DNA from: Diplocarpon mali
Lineage: Eukaryota > Ascomycota > Leotiomycetes > Helotiales > Drepanopezizaceae
Direction of reading: 5' to 3'
DNA length: 64,000 bases
NCBI GenBank assembly: GCA_024741835.1
Contig: JAENRP010000013.1
Coordinates: 1 to 64,000 of the forward strand
The notes under the pieces were generated by a model that saw only the letters and a list, made by a program, of their open reading frames with translations, did not search any database and had not been told where the DNA came from. Below, one piece after another: positions 10,977 through 28,075 of the stretch. A program made the translations under genes and the position numbers. The stretch's first letter is position 1. The number at the start of each line of letters is the position of its first letter.

Positions 10977-10984
10977 TTTTTTTT
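10977..10984 (+). terminator. RNA polymerase III terminator of the tRNA-Arg gene
   Basis: A run of eight T residues begins 11 bp after the 3' end of the tRNA, the usual Pol III stop signal. Confidence 0.85.
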
Positions 10985-11448
10985 AGCCATTTTATTTTTC
11001 CAATTGTACTTTCAATTTGTTTTGTCGTATGATGAAGAATAAATTTCAACATGTACTTTACGCGGCATGGGACACCTCAGGAGCTGCAGCCTCCTACTCT
11101 GAGGTGTGTATCATTTGCAATCTCTCGTAGGCATATCTTGAAATAAGACTCAATTTGTACAAAGTATGAGAGATTTGCTGAAATGCTCGCACAATCAGAT
11201 TGTCGGCAAATACGCTTGTCGTGCGGAGTTGCTTGTCTTGGCGCGGACAGGCTGTATGGGAATGTTAATGGTTTGCTTGCACAAAGACGAGCATGCTATC
11301 TGCGACCGTGTCGCAGCTCCATATTTACTTGCTGCTCCTGTATCTCGATTATAGCGCATTCCTCCTCTCGTTCAACTCTTCTTCGGCCCGCCAAATGCAT
11401 GCATCCCAAACTCCAAGCTAGGTAAGCATTGAACCGCCCGTCAACGCC
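10985..11448. other. Intergenic, no recognised gene
   Basis: This is the interval between the tRNA and the 3' end of the RING-variant gene. Short frames at 11166-11425 show no domain. It contains a short palindrome-like CACCTCAGGAGCTGCAGCC / CTGAGGTGTG near 11070-11110. Nothing else is seen. Confidence 0.5.
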
Positions 11449-12933
11449 TTACTTGTCCCCACGGACGCCCTTCCCTACGAAGTCCAATATCCTCCGCTGC
11501 CCAAAGTTCCTTGCTCTCCTCCATTTAACGTAGAGTGTGACCACATCTTTTAATACTACGAACAGACAGCCCCCTACCACACTCCTCGCCCATTTCTCCC
11601 TAAGCAACCCGCCGCTCTTGTACCTGATCCATTTTGTCGGCAGAACAGCTCGGAGAAATTCGCCTACTACAGATGAGATGGCTGGGAAGAAGAGCGCGCC
11701 CATGACCGTGGTCCCTAGGGAGTTGATTGAGATGTCACGATGCATGTGCCAGAGCCGTCGCGGCTCTGCATCGCCCGCGTCGGCATTTTCGTCTGCCTCT
11801 CCTGCATCTTCAAGGTTGGGAGCGGCTGCTTCATCTTGCTGACCAACCCATTCCACGTCCAGCGCTGCAAGGCCCCCTTCCTCCTCAAAAGCTGCTTGTA
11901 TTTCCTCAGCTGTCTCCCCTTCTCGCGGTTGCCGGTACACGGCGCGCTCCCAATCCCGCTCGAGGGAGGAAAAGGTGTAGGTGTAGAAGGAGTTGTATGC
12001 CTTTTTCAAGAAGGGCAGTGCGGCGAACGTGAGGCCAGGGCTGGGCGGCCAAGTGACGGTAACGTTCCAGTGAGGGTGTTGTTTTAGGTTGTTCAAAAAG
12101 TACTGTAGTACTCATGAGCGGGAATTTGGAAAGAATAGGGGGTGGAAACTAACGAGAGGGAGCAGTAGAGCTGAAGCTTGGTCTGCGAGGCTTGTCCTGA
12201 GCAGGACCAGGGCGGGCGCTACTAAGGGTAGAGAGAAGAACAGCTTGTAGTTGGCGCTGACGAGTAGAGTTGGGAAGAACGGATCCATGATATGCATGCA
12301 CTTGCTGACAACGCCAGATACCGTGCGTGAATCAAACTGCCCGACTGTTATCCTAGCCCCCAGAAGTCTCCTCGCATCGTAAGCCCCGAAGACCAAGTAC
12401 ATCGTGTTGATTCCGTAGACGAGCAAGCCGGAATACGCGCAACCAAGCAGTCCGCTTATTGCTGTTGGCAGTAACATCCGCCCCGCTAATCTTTCTATTT
12501 GTATGTAGAGATTTACACATGGAGTGCTGGGTTGCTGAAGCTTGATCTCGACTTTGCATTGTGGACAGAGGAGCTTAGGTCCTAGAAGAGGTTCTCCTGG
12601 CCTCGGACTTTCCTGCTCCGCGACCCATTCCAGCAGACAGTGTTCATGTGCTGTAAGGGTGCAAGAACAAGGTGTTCGCCATTCTGCGTTGTCTTCTGTG
12701 TCGTCTTGAAGGCAAATCCAGCATTTCCGGGGTTCTTCTTCACCCTGGGGATACACAGTTGTGGATTCGGACGCAGCAGCAGCGGGTTCCTGTGGGCTGT
12801 TCAAGGACTTTGGCTGATGGAAACAAAGAGGTGCGGCTTCTTCAATCGAGAGACCTTCTTGAGCTGACGAGGAACTTGTCTGCTCGCTAGGGGCGGAGCG
12901 CCTTCGTGAGGCTTGGGTTGGCAAGGAGGACAT
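11449..12933 (-). CDS. Membrane RING-variant (MARCH-like) E3 ubiquitin ligase candidate
   Basis: Model: exon 1 12933-12154, intron 12153-12103 (51 nt, GTTAGT..CAG, phase 0), exon 2 12102-11449, 476 residues. A Ser-rich N-terminus precedes a RINGv-type zinc finger: CWIC (Cys71, Cys74), CSC (Cys89, Cys91), HEHC (His96 or His98, Cys99) and CPQC (Cys123, Cys126). After it come several hydrophobic segments (about residues 150-180, 230-260 and again near the C-terminus), so the finger should face the cytosol from an internal membrane. RINGv proteins of this kind transfer ubiquitin to membrane proteins, as in ER-associated degradation. An acidic Glu/Asp-rich stretch lies mid-way through exon 2. The exon join is supported by continuity of the hydrophobic domain into the WPPSPGLTFAALPFLKKAY segment. 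The substrate is unknown. Confidence 0.85.
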
Positions 12934-13653
12934 GCTGGTCGCGGGTTTTCGAGATGGGGAGAAAGGCCGGAGCGATGCTATTGCATGGTGAGATTGTTTG
13001 ATGTGGTTGTCGGCGCTTCAGCAGAAGTTGTCAATTCGTTGTTGACTTGTTGACAAGGACAGCTGCGAGATGCCGAGGCGGACGTCTCGCAACATACCGC
13101 ACCCGGATTCGCAGCCCTGCAAGCCCAGCCTTGTTCCAATTGTGTAGTCAACAGCCAAGTCGTCGTATATATGTATTTGTGTATCTACATATGCGTATTC
13201 ATAACGTCACGAATATCTCCATCTTCCCTGGATTGTGGTAATCGTTTCACAACAGAGCTCTTCATGGGATGATACATAGTAAATACCTATTTCGTGTTAA
13301 CGTAGTCGTGCCCAGACCCATGACGACGCTTGAACCCTGATCACCCCGCCCAACGAGGGCTCTCTCAATTCCGTCTGCGGGGTTGTTCGTCCGCAAAGAC
13401 CTCAAAGTCCGAAAGATGTTTGTCCACATTGATTGAGCTTCACGCTCACGCAAAAGCAACATCTGTGAGCAGTGATAGTGATAGCGATAGCTGCTGCCCT
13501 GGGGTCTACCGGAATGATCACGCCTCCCGCTAACCCTCAGGCGCATCTCAGCCAACATACCTTATCCTACTCGGCATCCAGTCATTCTCTCGGCGCACCT
13601 TTCTCCTCTCAACCGCAGAATTGTGACTTCATGTAGGTATTCCATGATCCGCC
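12934..13653. other. Divergent intergenic region
   Basis: The two flanking genes are transcribed away from each other, so this 720-bp interval holds both promoters. Only short, overlapping frames without domains are present. No clear TATA box was identified. Confidence 0.5.
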
Positions 13654-15192
13654 ATGGACCCACGCAGATCTCTTCTCCTTGTTCTGTTTCTCGCTGTCTT
13701 TGGCGCAGTCGTCTTCGTTGCGCGGACGGGACGTGATGGTGGTCACCTCAAGAAGGTAGACAACTGGATCCGCCTCGGTGCAGGTGAACAGGAAAAGAAG
13801 ATCGAGGGAAAAGAATGCTTGGAGGACTTGAAGTGGCTCGAAACTTATCAGTTCTCGTACCCGATTAAATACGCCGCGCGCGATATCGTCGCCGTAGCAG
13901 CTGCAAATGCAGAACGCCCTTCCCTCTCGGTCGTGGACGAACCTCTCTTCGACGATTTCATTACCGTAGATTTGTCGAAAACTACAACAACAGACGTCCC
14001 AAGCTGTCTGCCACCTCTCCGTCTCGAAGTCCCCGGTGTCCGACTGCCACCTGTGGATGCGTCGAACATGATATTCGGGCTCCAGACGACCATTGACCGG
14101 CTCAAGGGTACCGTCAAGCATCTGACGCGATGGCTGCCACACACGAATGCACGGCTGTATGCGATTGTGATTGAGTCGGAGGAGAAAGCTGCGGACGATG
14201 AAGAGATGGCAGAGTTGGAGAGGGATTTCCAGGAGCTGGGCATGAACGTCTCAATCGTCCATCCTGTGCGCCAGGTTGACCTATTCGCCCAGAGATATTT
14301 CTCTCTAATCAATGTTATGTACGCTGCTCGCGACGAGAAGACGGAGTGGGTGATTACCATTGACGATGATACCTTCTTTCCCAGTATGCACGGCCTGCAG
14401 AACCTCCTCACAAGGTACGACCCAAGCAAGCCGCAGTACATAGGCTCCTTGAGCGAAGATTGGTGGGCAGTGAATCACTACGGCTTGATGGGATTTGGCG
14501 GCGCTGGAATAATGCTGTCTCTTCCCTTGACCAAGATCATTAACGACCACAGAGACGAGTGTAAAGAGAATCCTCGGACCACAGCAGGAGATGTCACAGT
14601 CATGGACTGTGTCTACCGCTTTTCTTCAGTAAAACTCACACACATCCCAAGTCTACACCAAGTAGACATGCACGGCGACCTGTCCGGCTTTTACGAATCT
14701 GGGCGCGAGATGACTTCTCTACATCACTGGAAAGAAGGTTCAGCTACAGGATTTAAGCTCGAGATGGAGAAAATGCATCTCGTAGCCGATGTCTGCGATT
14801 TTTGTTTCCTGCAACGCTGGCAGTTTCCTAATGAGCTGATCCTCTCTAATGGTTTCTCCATAGCCTCCTACCCAGAAGGCCACATCTCCGGGCAGAAACC
14901 AGATGGCTTGCTCGGAACCGGGGTAGGGGCCAGCAATGTACAGAAGATCAACTTAGAGGAGATGGAGAATACCTGGGGTGATGACATCAATGTGCTGCAC
15001 TCTCTGGCCCCGACAAGGCAGAAGATGGGTGAGGACCAGAAGCTGAGTTACAAGTTGCTTGATAGCATGAAGTTGGATGGGGGTAAAGTGAGACAGGTCT
15101 ATTTCAGGGAAGGCGGAGATAATGATCAGGATACTGTTATGGTGCTGAATTGGAGGGCTGCAGATGCGAGATCTGGGAAGCAGGAAGCTTAG
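13654..15192 (+). CDS. Type II membrane glycosyltransferase, fringe/GT31-like
   Basis: An uninterrupted frame of 512 codons with a good start context (GCCATGG). The N-terminus is a short basic segment followed by a single membrane anchor (about residues 6-23), the layout of a Golgi type II enzyme. The lumenal domain carries ITIDDDTFF (Asp237-Asp239), the DxD motif that binds the metal and nucleotide sugar, followed by GGAGIMLS, matching the fringe-like/GT31 fold (beta-1,3-glycosyltransferase related). A second conserved-looking block lies around DVTVMDCVY. The sugar and acceptor cannot be read from sequence; a role in protein or lipid glycosylation is inferred. It is single-exon and intact. 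Confidence 0.8.
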   Translation: MDPRRSLLLVLFLAVFGAVVFVARTGRDGGHLKKVDNWIRLGAGEQEKKIEGKECLEDLKWLETYQFSYPIKYAARDIVAVAAANAERPSLSVVDEPLFDDFITVDLSKTTTTDVPSCLPPLRLEVPGVRLPPVDASNMIFGLQTTIDRLKGTVKHLTRWLPHTNARLYAIVIESEEKAADDEEMAELERDFQELGMNVSIVHPVRQVDLFAQRYFSLINVMYAARDEKTEWVITIDDDTFFPSMHGLQNLLTRYDPSKPQYIGSLSEDWWAVNHYGLMGFGGAGIMLSLPLTKIINDHRDECKENPRTTAGDVTVMDCVYRFSSVKLTHIPSLHQVDMHGDLSGFYESGREMTSLHHWKEGSATGFKLEMEKMHLVADVCDFCFLQRWQFPNELILSNGFSIASYPEGHISGQKPDGLLGTGVGASNVQKINLEEMENTWGDDINVLHSLAPTRQKMGEDQKLSYKLLDSMKLDGGKVRQVYFREGGDNDQDTVMVLNWRAADARSGKQEA

Positions 15193-15839
15193 AGCGCGCA
15201 AGTACTTTGTGGAAGCAAGATGTCTGTGGTACTGTGCTGGGGAAAGGGTGCTCTGGGGTCGGCACGATAGTCTGTGGTCGGAGCTTGGGGGAACTGTTAA
15301 TGCGGGTACGAAGGGGCTTGCGAATGACAGCAGCAAGCGGTAGAAACAAACATAACGTTATTGTAGTTATATTTGGATGATATATAATAGGGATGGGCCC
15401 GCATTGATGTTACCTAGACTTGATTGCAATTTGTGAACTTGAGAACGATGCAACGACAATATTGCAAAAGCACAACAAAAGTTGGATTGTAAGTGTTTCT
15501 ACGAGTTCAGAGATTTATCATTGTCGCCATCTACAGCTGCATCAAATGTGCTTAGGTCTCTTGTCAAAATTGTCTGTGATTTTTTAATCTCTAAACATGT
15601 CGACAAACTTTCTCTCAACATCCAGTTGAAACCATACTGCGACTGACGGGACCCTTTTATGCGTTTGGGCTTCCTGATATAAGCTGGAAACCGAGACTAT
15701 TTTTGATGTTGCTTTCCCCCTTAGCATTACAGCTGCAGACAGTATGGGCTTTGGAAAATAACTAAAATGAAACATATACAACTAGTTGATAGAACATATA
15801 AAAAACAAAGAGTCTCAATGAATAACAGATCGGGAATTG
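15193..15839. other. Intergenic, no recognised gene
   Basis: This is the 3' flank of the glycosyltransferase gene. It becomes AT-rich after 15340 and has only short frames without domains. Confidence 0.5.
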
Positions 15840-15937
15840 AGCTCAAGGCGGGACTCGAACCCGCGATCTTGTGGCGGTTGGAAGTCTTTAAAGTGCGTAT
15901 AAGAGCGACAAGCTCTACCGATTGAGTCTACATCAAA
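15840..15937 (-). pseudogene. Degenerate intron-containing tRNA-like sequence
   Basis: On the minus strand the T arm is perfect (GCGGG-TTCGAGT-CCCGC) and a D-arm/A-box-like TAGACTCAATCGGTAGAGC is present, but the acceptor 3' strand CTTGAGC does not pair with the seven bases 5' of the D arm (TTTGATG), and the D arm has an extra base. The anticodon region reads CGCTCTTATAC followed by a possible intron of about 25 nt. Depending on the frame of the loop it could be Lys(CUU) or Ile(UAU). The best anticodon stem (TTGTCG against CGCCACAA) needs a mismatch. I read it as a decayed tRNA gene; a functional but atypical tRNA is less likely. Confidence 0.5.
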
Positions 15938-16162
15938 ACGAAGTTGATTTATCAACATACAAAGCATGAAATGTAGGGGATCTAAGGGGAGTTTGAGAAC
16001 GTTATTACCTATTCTTCAGTCTCTGAACCCATGGGGCTGAATAATCTACTTGTATGACCATGAAGTGGAAAATGTGTTTACAAGGTTCTAGCGCTACTCG
16101 CTTAACAAGTGAACGTAAACATACATAACCACCTAAGGCGCTATAGTGTCATGCAGACACGC

Positions 16163-17893
16163 TCAGACTATTCTGATCTTCTCGAAAGAGTGATCGGAGA
16201 CCTCCCCGTCCATCACACCATTGACATAGCACGGTCCTATCATTCGATACGTCGTCGAATCTACCTCCTCGGACTCACCAACCGCGAGCTCACTCACGTC
16301 CATTTTCCGCAACACCATCGGTGTGCTAAAACCAAGAAGCACGGCTACCACGTCCCCGGTCTTAGCGATTCTGGGAACCATAGCGTAATGGCCACTTGAT
16401 AGCTCATCGAAATGCAAGTCGTGCGAAGCTTTGCGTAGGGCGTCGATGACCGGCTTCTTCGCTTCACCGGTAGAGAGGAATTCCCGCAGATGACTATGCT
16501 TGTACTTCAAGTTTTTGTATTTGGAGAAGCGTACTTTGTGAAAAACGTCGGTGACAATGGTCTCACAGAAGGTGTCGAGCTTGCTTTTCCCATTGGCATA
16601 TTTAGCTGACTCCAGGTCTGCTGGTCGCCAAGATCGGATGCTCTCAAGTAAATCTCTTTCGTCGCGCTGAGGATGTAAATCATTTGTGGAGTCTCTACTG
16701 ACGTTGCCAATGTAGATACTGGATGCGTGCAGAACATGTTCTCGGATTTTTATATGGCACTTTCCGATAGGCGGTAGACCTTTTGGGTGGGGCCAACCGC
16801 CTGTTTCAGACACCAGGCTTGGGTAACCTGCAGAGAAGAAACTTTCTCCGTTCAAAGACGTTGTCCAGACGGTGTGTATACTTCGACATACAGACCAGTC
16901 TGGCACCCAAGATGGGAGGAAGTCCACTTTACTGGCTCTGTGAGTAGACCTGTAATGTCTGCAGATAATTTCCATGTGCCCATCCTTTTCGTAACTCTTC
17001 TTGACGAGATCTACATAGGCGGCTGATATGGAGGATGCATAGTCTGGTACTATTCCGAGTTTATTTTTGTCGCTGACGAGTTCGAGATAAGCATAAATTT
17101 TGTCCTTGGGATCCGTAGCTAAACGATGTCCAAAATGTAGCATCAGTCGTCCCAGATCGCCATCTTTTCGAGAGCCCATCGCCTTGACGAGGCTATATAC
17201 GTGCATGTCTTCTTCTGGTGCATTACTCATCTCGTTATACTGATCCAAAAGATCCATTATCGTATGGGAATCCAGTTTGACAGAGCCACAGACGAAGACC
17301 CGATCTCGAGAGTTTATGAATTCTTGAACTGTCCAACTTCTGAGCCACCATTGCCGCTCAACTATAGCTCCTCCGTAGTAACGTTGTCGCTCCCTAACAT
17401 CTGAAGGCGCATCTACGTCGTCAAGAAAATGCCAAGAGCCTTCACTCAAGTGTCGTAGCCTTCTTTCTTCGCCTGGATTAGGGATTCCTAGCCAGATAAC
17501 CACACATTTAACCACAGAAAATATCTTCCCCATGAGAAGCAGTTGAGCATTTCTCTCTGGAATCAAATCCTGGTTGATACATATAGAATCGATCCAAATG
17601 ACCCGCGCCTCTTCGACATCTCTCAGGTGTCGGAGTGCTTCATACAGGTTTGATCTGATTTTAAAAGGGCTGGAGTTGACTGAAATGGCGTGGGAAGCTT
17701 CGTCGTCACCCCAAGTATACGACAGTGCTTCATAGTCCAGAACTTCTGGGCTCTCTAGATTGAAATTGGATAGTTGACAGATTATTGGGTCGGATATTGT
17801 GGAAGAAGGAGAGATGATGAGAAACCGCGTCTCGCCAGGCGAAAGTGGATGGTAGATATCATGTTCTGCAACTGCTGCAGCCATTGAAACCAT
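16163..17893 (-). CDS. HET-domain (heterokaryon incompatibility) protein
   Basis: A single-exon frame of 576 codons. The three HET blocks are plain: YEALSYTWGD (residues 54-63), IWIDSICINQ (99-108) followed by ERNAQLLLMG, and RQWWLRSWTVQEF (180-192). The rest includes the usual variable middle and a C-terminal segment YRMIGPCYVNGVMDGE typical of the family. HET proteins mediate non-self recognition and cell death on hyphal fusion, or are stress-related; the partner or allele system is not visible here. No NACHT, WD or ankyrin module is attached. The frame is intact, unlike the neighbouring BTB sequences. A second ATG at residue 4 is an alternative start. Confidence 0.93.
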   Translation of the reverse strand: MVSMAAAVAEHDIYHPLSPGETRFLIISPSSTISDPIICQLSNFNLESPEVLDYEALSYTWGDDEASHAISVNSSPFKIRSNLYEALRHLRDVEEARVIWIDSICINQDLIPERNAQLLLMGKIFSVVKCVVIWLGIPNPGEERRLRHLSEGSWHFLDDVDAPSDVRERQRYYGGAIVERQWWLRSWTVQEFINSRDRVFVCGSVKLDSHTIMDLLDQYNEMSNAPEEDMHVYSLVKAMGSRKDGDLGRLMLHFGHRLATDPKDKIYAYLELVSDKNKLGIVPDYASSISAAYVDLVKKSYEKDGHMEIICRHYRSTHRASKVDFLPSWVPDWSVCRSIHTVWTTSLNGESFFSAGYPSLVSETGGWPHPKGLPPIGKCHIKIREHVLHASSIYIGNVSRDSTNDLHPQRDERDLLESIRSWRPADLESAKYANGKSKLDTFCETIVTDVFHKVRFSKYKNLKYKHSHLREFLSTGEAKKPVIDALRKASHDLHFDELSSGHYAMVPRIAKTGDVVAVLLGFSTPMVLRKMDVSELAVGESEEVDSTTYRMIGPCYVNGVMDGEVSDHSFEKIRIV

Positions 17894-19042
17894 AAATCTG
17901 CGTTTAATCCAGGGTTTAGAGAATTTATGTATAGTGGGTCGAAAAGCGAAGCGGGATGAGATCCAGTATCAGTATGAGGAGGCTGAGAAGTAAAGAGCGT
18001 GCAGGAAATCTGCAGTAGCAAGATCTTCACGGACCAATCGGGTTTTAATATCACAAAGCACATCAAAAATGACCAATCATAGCGAATAACAGTAATTGAG
18101 CTTCCATATATACCTTCTAGCGTTGATCGGCTGTCCTGTTTATATCGCCTATAAATAGCGGGGCCATGCAGGAGTAGAGCAGATACAGACAAAGAACCTC
18201 TTTCTATCTGATGAATAGGGCTGACGGAAACAACATAGCCATTGAGAATCCTAGTGTCTGATTAGAATTAAAAAGTACTCTAGTGGGATGTGCGGTGTAA
18301 CCTTTTGAAACCTTTAATATTTTTGACTGCTGGAATCCAGAATTGTCAAGGACTACGCTGTGTCAAGGTTTGAGATGGGGTTGCCACCTTCATAAGAAAT
18401 TAATAGCAAGGCATACTGCGATTTTCAAGTGTTATATAGAATAGCAGTATTCTAACATAATACAGAAACTAAAACAAAGAAACACAGCACTTACCTAAAA
18501 CCAGATGTAGGGAAGAGATCAAAACTTCAAGTAATAGTAGTATTAACAAGCCCTACGATACCATGAGGAAACTATAGGAGCTCATAGATATCTTGGTAAA
18601 GACTCTCGACTGAATATATGCTATAATCACCAAAAGATGTCATGAAATCGAGATTAGTACAATCCTCTTCGTGTTTATTATTAACTTAAGATACTCTAAC
18701 ATACTAAAAGAGTTCAATTCAGTAGGTATAATTAGGAAAAGTAATAAGATGAAAAAAGAAGCTAAAAGAATAGCCCGCCAGGTAGGTCAGCGACGTAGCT
18801 AGGCTACCTCGCCAACCACAATATTCATTCGGCTCACCACGTGCCTTGGCATCTTTCTTCAATTATAAAGCTGATCACCTTAAAGACAACCAAAACATCC
18901 CAGCACCGATATGCATCCTTTATCTTTCACTCTGGAGCGCACACGGGCCAACAACCCACACTATCTCAGCACCTGCGCGCATCCTTGTCTATCACTCACT
19001 CTGCTAAAGCCAATAAGCAAGCCCAAAGAAGAGCTTCATCAA
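17894..19042. other. AT-rich intergenic region
   Basis: This is the upstream flank of the HET gene, AT-rich without useful frames up to about 18780. At 18901 a 66-bp imperfect direct repeat begins. The segment from 18841 may be the 5' flank of the BTB pseudogene that follows. Confidence 0.45.
18901..19032 (+). repeat. Imperfect 66-bp tandem duplication
   Basis: CAGCACC-N5-GCATCCTT at 18901 recurs at 18967, followed in both by TCTWTCACTC. The period is 66 bp, a multiple of three, so it could be a repeated coding unit of the decayed gene that follows. Confidence 0.55.
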
Positions 19043-19660
19043 CATGAAAAGATCTGGCTCCCATAGCTGTGCTGATTCTCCTAAACATAAGCGCAAGCTG
19101 CCATGGTCAATACCAGAGACTGAGGGTGATGTCCCTCGGCTTCAACCACAGACCCTACTCACCTTAAGAGTCCAGCGGCTTTGGCCACTCCACGCGTAAG
19201 AAGCCGCTCAATTTCCTGTAAGTACCTCGATTTATCCAGCAGCTCTGGGGACTTTACTACTGACATTTGATTGCTAGCAACCCGCAGCGTCTGGTCGAAA
19301 TCAAGGTCTACGATGAACGCTCCATTGTCTACTACATGTCTCATTGAAACGTTTTGATTCACTACTCTCCCTTCTTGGAATAATTGCTCAAGGGCAATCC
19401 CTTATTTGTCCTGATCTCAATGGACAGCATCGCTCTGCAAACCTTCGGCGCTTTTGTTCACTGGTTCTATATGTAAAAGATTAAGACTCCAAATGGACCA
19501 TATGCTAAAATCCTTGAGTCTGCCGAGCTTTGGGCTTTGGCCAAGCTTGTCCACATGAGGTCGAAGGTTGGGCAATTGGAGATTTACGAGTCGTTGCAAA
19601 AAAAACAAATGATTGATTCTCTAGTACCGAATCGAAAACTGCGCAAGACTTTGTAAAATA
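19043..19660 (+). pseudogene. BTB/POZ-domain protein pseudogene 1
   Basis: From 19043 a short basic N-terminus (MKRSGSHSCADSPKHKRKLP) can be read; it ends at a stop and the frame changes. From about 19281 a single frame reads PQRLVEIKVYDERSIVYYMS, then HYSPF, then FGAFVHWFYM, then PYAKILESAELWALAKLVHM, which is the order of a fungal BTB domain (the V..S..F..HYSPFF core, then the F..WLY helix, then L..L..LAD helices). The frame is broken by TGA and two TAA codons. BTB proteins of this fungal class form large, poorly conserved families. The copy is non-functional unless read-through or introns remove the stops. Confidence 0.7.
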
Positions 19661-20036
19661 TCAAAGCTACAATCGTGATGTGAGATCAACCCTGTTTGAA
19701 ATGTGTTGTTACTCCATTGATCTAGGAACGCCTAGAAGGAGCAACTTGGGAATAATTTTCACCTAGCAGAATTATACTTTCTACAACTATCTTCGCTAGT
19801 AACTTCCATTTCCATCAGTTTTTATAGAAAAAATCAATCCTTGCTGTCTATCGCCACCCACTGTTATGAATGCCGTTGATACGAGAGGAAGTTATGCAAA
19901 TAACCTCCTGCACAGAAACAACATAGTAAAAGAGTTGAAACGAATATCATTTCGATTCCACCAATTCGCACAAGTAAGCCTAATTATTTGTGCCTTGATT
20001 GTCAAATCACTTTCTGTCAATGGCTAAACCACCTCC

Positions 20037-20560
20037 TTATGCTTGGAAATTATTAGGTGAGATGGTAACTTCATACGAAATTGAGATTAGCGAAAGTTCC
20101 GGGAAATGGTAGACTATTTTGCAAGAGAAGTCAAAAAGCATACTCGAGGAGAATGTCAATCCAGCCATGCGATTCGTCATCTGCATGAAGGACATTACCT
20201 GAGAGGTTGCAGGCAGTTTGAAAGGCGTCTTTATTCTCGTGGCAGATGTATGATAGATGAGTCCTTTGACAGGCGTACCTTGGTCTGTCTTTAGAATGAT
20301 GTTTTCGGCTTGGCTCAGTAGGATAAGCAATTCCATGGCCATAATTTGCAAGGAGCGAACATTTCATTCACCATCCATAAGTTGGCAAGGTCCATTAATG
20401 CAAGCCGGTTTTCGAACACGACTTCGTTGTTGTAAAGCCAGTTCCTGAAGATGCTAAAAACTTCGACGTTGATATTTTCGAGTGATATTTCCTTTCAACT
20501 CTCTAACCCAAAACGGCTAAGCTCTTCGATGGCTTGCAATTCAAAGATTAGTTTAATAGT
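20037..20560 (-). pseudogene. BTB/POZ-domain protein pseudogene 2
   Basis: On the minus strand a frame from about 20560 reads FELQAIEELSRFGLES, stop, KEISLENINVEVFSIF, then RNWLYNNEVVFENRLALMDL, then ANLWMVNEMFAPCKL. After a frameshift it continues with QIMAMELLILLSQAENIIL and a polar tail towards 20037. This is the C-terminal half of a BTB domain plus its usual helical tail. One in-frame TGA and one frameshift inactivate it. It faces pseudogene 1 from the opposite strand, with about 380 bp between them. The two are not close copies of each other. Confidence 0.65.
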
Positions 20561-21438
20561 AAAAAGAATTTTTTAAGCAGGCGACCTCAAGATATAGCTA
20601 TGAGTTGTGACAGCATAGATGTTCGTAAGGCAGTAAATAGACTCGTTGATTTCTGTCAAATTTCCATAACGCACGGCCAGCGAAGACTAAAGCGAAGTAA
20701 AATTGAAGAAATATGAACCGCATTGATGAGCGTGGTAACTTTCTGAAGAGGTCACTTCGGTCAAGAAACGCTGGTTGCTAATATGAAAAATACAAGCTTA
20801 ACATTTATCAATATGAGACTATAATACGTTTTTGAATGTGAAAGACAAAGGGATTCGCCCTATTGAGGTATGCATGATATAGCTTAGGATAAATGAAAAC
20901 AAGCCCCTCAGAACTATCGCGAATAATGACTACCATATTGCTTACAGCGAATGCCACAAGCATTCATGCTTTTGAGGTACAGCATGAGAGAAACCCCAAG
21001 ATTGTTAACGTGGGCACATAGTCGTACCAATTTACAGCTGAGCAGCTCAAGAGTTATGAGTTCACATGTCGCAAACAAATGTTGTGTGCCTTCACTTAGG
21101 CTATTTGCGTAATTTTGTCAACTTCAATTTCCTGAAGGAATAAAGTTACTGCGGCGAAGAAACTCTAGCAGAGGATTTAATTATCCACAGTGATAACAAT
21201 CTGGATTCTAATTCTGTGAGTAAGGACATTCATATCAATGATCTGAGCGATGAGTATGTATGGTCTGGAGGTGAACACCAAGTGGGCGTCAGACGTCAAA
21301 CTAGACAAGTGAGCATAATCTTATTATGGAACTTGCCGAGAATTTCCCATGTCCTGTGTGCCATCCATATCTTTGCTAGCTGATCAAAACAGCACTCACG
21401 TGTTAACTGTTCCTGCCAGTACGCCATACCCACAAGCC
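20561..21438. other. AT-rich, no recognised gene
   Basis: This may contain the decayed N-terminal part of BTB pseudogene 2 near its left end. Otherwise no frame longer than about 60 codons has a recognisable motif. Confidence 0.45.
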
Positions 21439-27689
<6,251 letters not shown>

Positions 27690-28075
27690 CGGCAGCTCTC
27701 GATCGTAACCCTTATCATCAACTTTAAATAAAATTATTATAGTATATCCGTTTCGTCCTCCTACCCCTTCTCTTTAAATTCTATAACTCGCCTTCTCCCT
27801 ATTTATCCCTATTGTTAAGCCTTTCCTTAAATTATAGGCATATATTTAAATAACCCCAAAGTACGCAAGTAGAGGTCGAAAGTAGAGGCTATCTATAGAA
27901 GAGGCAGTATAGTAGAGAGAAAACTTTTCATACTGATATTTCCGAAAGTTCTAGTTTCATTCGACTCAGGGATTGTTTATTTCGTAGTCGAAAGGACTCA
28001 ACCTCGGCTCTGCCGACTCTTAGAGTCTGCAGTTTCGTAGGAGGCACTGCGTACAGGTACTGAGTCGTCGTCTCC
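27690..28075. repeat. Third copy of the inverted-repeat arm
   Basis: This segment matches, in opposite orientation, the left arm of the 7749-9057 element (GTCGGCGGCAGCT against AGCTGCCGCCGAC near 8090, and GTACAGGTACTGAGTCGTCG against CGACGGCTCAACACCTGTAC at 7751). It therefore has the same orientation as the right arm. No partner arm is evident within 1.5 kb on either side, so it is solitary. Confidence 0.65.

Noticed and set aside
13848..14441. Minus-strand frame of 197 codons inside the glycosyltransferase gene
   Set aside because: Antisense shadow of the GT31-like coding sequence.
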